Shown here: one piece after another, positions 6,032 to 9,240 of the stretch | Layout of the letters: each line of letters opens with the position of its first letter | How positions within the stretch are numbered: the stretch's first letter is position 1 | Made by a program: the position numbers and the translations under genes | NCBI GenBank assembly: GCA_017990305.1 | Contig: JAGNOB010000033.1 | Coordinates: 1-9,240, forward strand | DNA: 9,240 bases | Direction: 5' to 3' | From: Leucobacter sp. | Lineage (GTDB): Bacteria > Actinomycetota > Actinomycetes > Actinomycetales > Microbacteriaceae | The notes under the pieces: model-generated | What the model saw: only the letters and a program-made list of their open reading frames with translations | Told to the model about the DNA's origin: nothing | Databases searched by the model: none

Positions 6032-7783
6032 ATGTACGACATGCAAGACAGCCACGTGCGCACGGTTGACCAAGACAACATGCGCATCGACTGGGACGTA
6101 CCAATTGAGATGGACGACGGGATCGTGCTGCGCTGCGACGTGTATCGTCCAATGGGAGACGGCACCTACCCCGTACTGATGACCTATGGCCCATACGGGA
6201 AAGGCCTCCACTTCGAGCAGGGCTACGCACCGCTGTGGAACCGCATCGTCACCGCCTACCCCGAAATACTCGAGAACACCACGGCGAAATATATGACCTG
6301 GGAGACGGTGGATCCGGAGAAGTGGGTTCCGGAGGGCTACGTGGTGATCCGCGTTGATTCTCGTGGCGCCGGACGCTCCCCCGGCAAGATCGACTGCTGG
6401 TCGCCGCGTGAGTCGCAGGATTTTTACGACTGTATCGAATGGGCAGGCGTCCAACAGTGGAGCAACGGCAAGGTGGGACTCCTCGGCATTTCGTACTACG
6501 CGATGAATCAGTGGCGAGTCGCGGCCATGAACCCGCCACACCTTGCCGCCATTTGCCCATTCGAGGGCAGCTCCGATTACTACCGCGAGACAGCACGGCA
6601 CGGCGGCATCAAGCACGACATGACGTCGCTCTGGTATCCGCTGCAGGTGGAGAGCCTGCAGCACGGCCTTGGCTCACGCGGGCACACCAGCCAAATCAAT
6701 GGCGACCTGGTGTCAGGCCCAACCGATCTCACGCAGGCGGAACTCGACGCGAACCGCATCGACATCAGACAGGAGATCCTCAATCACGAATGGTACGACG
6801 ACTACTACGCGGAACGAAACGTCGATCTCTCCGCTGTCTCGGTGCCCGTGCTCTCCTGCGGCAACTGGGGCGGCAACTCGCTGCACCTCCGCGGCAACGT
6901 CGAGGGCTATCTCGCCGCGGGGAGCGAGCAGAAGTGGCTGGAGATCCACGGCCTCGAACACTTCACCGAGTTCTACACGGAGTACGGGCGTACGATGCAG
7001 AAAGCGTTTTTCGATCACTTCCTGAAGGGTGAGGACACCTGGCACCAGGCACCAGTGCACTTGCGACTGCGCAACGTCGACGGATCCTTCACCGACCGCG
7101 ACGAGCAGGAGTGGCCGCTCGCTCGGACGGCGTGGACCAAGTTCTTTCTCGACGCTGATTCCATGACGCTCGCGACAACGGAACCCGTTGGCGAGTCACA
7201 GGCAAGCTTCGTCGCCACGGGCGAGGGGCTGACGTTCCGCACCGCCCCGCTCGAGGACGAGCTTGAGATCACCGGCCCCGTGGCGGCGAAGCTCTTCGCG
7301 GCAACTTCCTCCGCAGACGCGGATGTATTTGTCACCCTGCGCGTCTTCGATCAGAACGGCGACGACGTCACATTCGTCGCTGCGAACGACCCGAACGGAC
7401 TCGTTGCGACTGGCTGGCTGCGCATGAGCCACCGCAAGCTCGATCACGAGCGGAGCGAGCCATACCGCCCGTGGCACAGTCACGACGAGGCGCTGCCTGT
7501 AGTGCCCGGCGAGACCTACGAGCTTGACGTCGAGGTGTGGCCAACGAGCGTCATTGTGCCACGGGGCTACACGGTCGCTGTCACGGTCTCGGGACGCGAC
7601 GTCGAACTCCCAGGCGACGGCCCCTGGCCGGTACTCTACGGAGTCGAAATGCGTGGTAACGGCATCTACATCCACCGCGACGCCGAGGAGCGAATCGCCG
7701 AAGTCTTCAGCGGTGATACCACCCTCGTGTCCACCCCAGAGCAGCGCCCATACGTGCTGCTCCCGGTGATCCCGCGAGCCTGA
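6032..7783 (+). CDS. CocE/NonD family hydrolase (X-Pro dipeptidyl-peptidase S15-like serine hydrolase, 583 aa)
   Basis: This is a serine ester or amide hydrolase of the cocaine-esterase group. An alpha/beta-hydrolase domain (about 20-335) carries PYGK with Tyr55 (the oxyanion Tyr in CocE), RVDSRGAGRS at 107-116, the nucleophile elbow LGISYYA with Ser154, and a catalytic His310 in HGLEHF, followed by AFFDHFLKGE. A helical cap lies at about 185-265. The C-terminal jelly-roll (about 365-583) includes ITGPVAAKLF (413-422) and IVPRGYTVAVTVSG (508-521). The strand that should carry the acid, VPVLSCGNWGGN (271-282), has no Asp where CocE has Asp259 in AGWYDGF. The frame is open back to 5924, but that part is not family-like and overlaps the cyclase gene; ATG 6032 has an AAGGGAG RBS. 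There is no signal peptide, so it is cytoplasmic. Substrate unknown. Confidence 0.9.
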   Translation: MYDMQDSHVRTVDQDNMRIDWDVPIEMDDGIVLRCDVYRPMGDGTYPVLMTYGPYGKGLHFEQGYAPLWNRIVTAYPEILENTTAKYMTWETVDPEKWVPEGYVVIRVDSRGAGRSPGKIDCWSPRESQDFYDCIEWAGVQQWSNGKVGLLGISYYAMNQWRVAAMNPPHLAAICPFEGSSDYYRETARHGGIKHDMTSLWYPLQVESLQHGLGSRGHTSQINGDLVSGPTDLTQAELDANRIDIRQEILNHEWYDDYYAERNVDLSAVSVPVLSCGNWGGNSLHLRGNVEGYLAAGSEQKWLEIHGLEHFTEFYTEYGRTMQKAFFDHFLKGEDTWHQAPVHLRLRNVDGSFTDRDEQEWPLARTAWTKFFLDADSMTLATTEPVGESQASFVATGEGLTFRTAPLEDELEITGPVAAKLFAATSSADADVFVTLRVFDQNGDDVTFVAANDPNGLVATGWLRMSHRKLDHERSEPYRPWHSHDEALPVVPGETYELDVEVWPTSVIVPRGYTVAVTVSGRDVELPGDGPWPVLYGVEMRGNGIYIHRDAEERIAEVFSGDTTLVSTPEQRPYVLLPVIPRA

Positions 7784-7834
7784 TCGGATCCCCCATTGCT
7801 GGGGTGCGCCTCGTACCTGTCAGCCGTCGAGGCT

Positions 7835-7897
7835 CCCGTTGGGGAGGACTCGTGATCGCGTGATGGCGAACGCATCAAATACGGGCTCCCCAACGGG
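7835..7897. terminator. 12-bp perfect inverted repeat with a 39-nt loop between convergent genes
   Basis: CCCGTTGGGGAG (7835-7846) and CTCCCCAACGGG (7886-7897) are perfectly complementary. On the plus strand the second arm is followed by CCTTTCTC, a weak U-rich tail. The loop contains a smaller hairpin, TGATG...CATCA (7861-7877). It lies 52 bp after the CocE-like stop and 53 bp past the thioesterase stop on the other strand. The site suits a shared terminator, but the loop is much longer than usual for intrinsic terminators. Confidence 0.5.
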
Positions 7898-7949
7898 CCT
7901 TTCTCGACGTCCTTGCGCCAGCGATCCACGGGGAGCTCGCGATGGGAAG

Positions 7950-8726
7950 CTAGCGCGGTCGGACAGTAAGCGTCTGCGCGACCGCCCCGATTGGACCGTT
8001 CACGTCGTGCAAGATGCTCTGAGTAAGCCCAGCGCCTTCGGCACCAAACGTCACCCTCGTATCGACTCCCGTCCACTCCCCTTCCGGCGCTCGGACGAGG
8101 TGGGCGGTGAGGTCAAGGTTCGGGAAGAGCACCTCATCGGATGACACCCTGGCCGCAATGCCATTCGCGGCGTCGACGAGTGCGAGGGCCGCGGCGGTTG
8201 GGCTGACCTGTTCTCCCGCGATGAGCGGAATCTGCGTGCGCATCCATGCGATCGCCCGCCCAGGCGTATCGCTCGAGCGCCGCACCTCGATCGAGTTCAC
8301 AAAGCCCCCGGGCCACGCCAGCCCGAACTCCCACGCCGGAATCTCGTCCGGTCGAGCGATAGCCTCGAGCGTTGACCCGGCAATTGCCGCCGTGTCGTAG
8401 GTGTGGCTCAGCCATGCGCGCGCAATCACCGCGTCGCGGCCCGCGTGGGAGAGGCGCGCTTCGACGAGCTCAATGGTCCGCCCCGGGCGAAGCACCGTAA
8501 TCTCTATATCCACGGGCTCCAACGGTAGTGTCCCCAAGATGTCGCACGAGAGCCGGGTGAGCTGCAGCTCTTCCCGCCCCCTGCTGTCACGATCAACTTC
8601 GATCGCATGCGCGATCAGGCCGATCACCGGAGCGATGTGCTGCTCGTTCGGATCCCAGCCACCTCCGACCAGGTCGGTCGGGCGGAACCGCGCGGGCCCC
8701 TCACGGGTGAAGTACGCGTCATTCAC
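7950..8726 (-). CDS. Acyl-CoA thioesterase family protein, TesB-like double hotdog (258 aa)
   Basis: This protein probably hydrolyses an acyl-CoA thioester in the cytoplasm. Two hotdog halves are seen. The first (about 1-110) has WDPNEQHIAPVIGLIAHAIE (24-43), the family's N-terminal helix region. The second (about 125-258) has a matching helix PTAAALALVDAANGI (176-190). Residues D205 (NLDLTAHL), T223 (GVDTRVT) and Q251 (GAVAQTL) align by eye with the Asp/Thr/Gln catalytic set of E. coli TesB, but sequence similarity is otherwise low. The frame is open to 8810, but GTG at 8726 is preferred because it has an AAGGGG RBS 9 nt upstream and starts where family members begin (NDAYFTREG). It is convergent with the CocE-like gene and 220 bp downstream of the CGNR regulator on the same strand; the substrate is not indicated. 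Confidence 0.82.
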   Translation of the reverse strand: MNDAYFTREGPARFRPTDLVGGGWDPNEQHIAPVIGLIAHAIEVDRDSRGREELQLTRLSCDILGTLPLEPVDIEITVLRPGRTIELVEARLSHAGRDAVIARAWLSHTYDTAAIAGSTLEAIARPDEIPAWEFGLAWPGGFVNSIEVRRSSDTPGRAIAWMRTQIPLIAGEQVSPTAAALALVDAANGIAARVSSDEVLFPNLDLTAHLVRAPEGEWTGVDTRVTFGAEGAGLTQSILHDVNGPIGAVAQTLTVRPR

Positions 8727-8878
8727 TACTGCATTCCCCTTCTCACACGTCACCCGGTCAACATCAAGGCTGGCCTGGGCTTCGGCAGAGCGCCCCTCGC
8801 ACCGTAGCACCCTGGCCCGGCGAGAAGCAACGATGTCCGCTCACCGAAGCCGCAGTCCAAGGCGAGCGAGAGCGGGCA

Positions 8879-8914
8879 CTCTGCCAGTGCGTTCGGCAGA
8901 GGCGGAGCACCGCC
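8879..8914. terminator. Pair of adjacent hairpins after the CGNR regulator gene
   Basis: CTCTGCC (8879-8885) pairs with GGCAGAG (8895-8901) around a 9-nt loop. Directly adjoining it and sharing position 8901, GGCGG (8901-8905) pairs with CCGCC (8910-8914) around AGCA. They lie 33-68 bp downstream of the CGNR stop on the minus strand and about 150 bp upstream of the thioesterase start. They are GC-rich with no U-tract, so they may be a weak or factor-dependent terminator. The rest of the 8727-8946 gap shows nothing convincing, and no clear thioesterase promoter was found. Confidence 0.35.
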
Positions 8915-8946
8915 CAAGCTGCCGCTCGACGCACTCCCGCTAGGAC

Positions 8947-9240
8947 CTAAAGAGCACTCGTGTCGTGCGATGCGCTATCCTTGCGGGCTCGGTATTCGCG
9001 CATCTTGTGACGGACCCCACACACGTTCATGTCGCACCACGACCGGCTGCGTGAGCGCGACGTGTCGTAGTAAGCCCAGCGACACTCGGGCGCTGCGCAG
9101 ACCTTGAGCCGCGCACCTTCGGCTCCCGAACCCCACGTGAGTAGCGCCACCGTCGCGGCGCCAGCCATGTCTGCGGCGCCGCCACGCGGGAGGAGCTCGA
9201 GATTGCCATCTGCCCCGATCCTCGCGCCAGCAACGTGACG
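8947..9240 (-). CDS. CGNR zinc-finger domain regulator, C-terminal 97 aa (start outside window)
   Basis: The minus-strand frame is open from the right edge to a TAG at 8947, so the gene enters from beyond 9240 and only its last 97 residues are visible. An internal ATG at 9168 is not the true start, because coding-like sequence continues upstream of it. The segment LKVCAAPECRWAYYDTSRSR followed by SRSWCDMNVCGVRHKMREYR is the CGNR zinc finger. Two CxxxxC pairs bind zinc, and a basic 'D.SR.RSR.WC' stretch probably contacts DNA. The eponymous CGNR tetrad is CGVR here. Family members carry an N-terminal ABATE (stress/ligand) domain of about 100-120 residues, which is outside the window, and act as transcription regulators. 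Its target is unknown; the adjacent thioesterase is a possibility. Confidence 0.9.
   Translation of the reverse strand, partial: RHVAGARIGADGNLELLPRGGAADMAGAATVALLTWGSGAEGARLKVCAAPECRWAYYDTSRSRSRSWCDMNVCGVRHKMREYRARKDSASHDTSAL

Noticed and set aside
7791..7804. CCCCA-TTGC-TGGGG hairpin just after the CocE-like stop
   Set aside because: The stem is only 5 bp and no U-tract follows; too weak to call a terminator next to the longer inverted repeat at 7835-7897.
7838..7894. Resemblance to an integron attC site (GTTGGGG ... CCCCAAC)
   Set aside because: In attC sites the RYYYAAC box comes before GTTRRRY; here the order is reversed, the boxes break the consensus, and no integrase or cassette array is present.
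8727..8810. 28-residue extension of the thioesterase to a GTG at 8810
   Set aside because: It has no properly spaced RBS, and the homologous part begins at NDAYFTREG right after GTG 8726.
8401..8943. 180-aa plus-strand open frame over the thioesterase and its upstream gap
   Set aside because: It is mostly antisense to the thioesterase; low-complexity Ser/Arg-rich translation with no motif.

Overview
The window looks like chromosomal DNA from a high-GC actinobacterium. Four things suggest this: strong G/C bias at third codon positions, GTG and TTG starts with good Shine-Dalgarno sequences, an IdeR/DtxR-type iron box, and a CGNR zinc-finger regulator, a family common in Actinobacteria. Family-level placement (for example Microbacteriaceae) would be a guess. 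No RNA gene, insertion sequence, CRISPR array or phage gene was seen.

Positions 1-3400 (minus strand) hold a ferric-siderophore ABC importer operon. In transcription order it has a lipoprotein substrate-binding protein (3317-2265), a FepD-like permease (2237-1194), a FepG-like permease (1197-118, 4-bp overlap with the previous gene), and the first 29 codons of the ATP-binding subunit (from 89, running off the left edge). A near-consensus 19-bp iron box (3388-3406) lies upstream of the first gene, so repression by iron-loaded IdeR/DtxR is the expected control.

Positions 3400-7800 hold what appears to be a small catabolic module. A TetR-family regulator (3555-4151, plus) converges, with a 17-bp gap, on a two-gene minus-strand operon: a metal-dependent cyclase/kynurenine-formamidase-like hydrolase (5932-5162) followed by a fumarylacetoacetate-hydrolase-family enzyme (5116-4169, TTG start). 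Divergent from the cyclase, across 99 bp, is a CocE/NonD-type serine hydrolase (6032-7783). The enzyme types (ester/amide hydrolase, amide or ring hydrolase, C-C hydrolase) could form a short degradation route, but the substrate cannot be read from sequence. The region upstream of tetR has tandem 22-bp repeats, palindromes and an extended -10 placed so close to the ATG that the mRNA may be leaderless.

Positions 7800-9240 (minus strand) hold a TesB-like double-hotdog thioesterase (8726-7950) and the C-terminal 97 residues of a CGNR zinc-finger regulator (stop at 8947, start beyond the right edge). Two hairpins lie between them. A 12-bp perfect inverted repeat with a long loop lies between the convergent hydrolase and thioesterase genes. 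No gap without a gene exceeds 240 bp.

No clearly new system is evident. The points most worth following are the cyclase/FAH/CocE/TetR module with unknown substrate, the CocE-like enzyme that lacks the usual catalytic Asp position, and the structured DNA around tetR.
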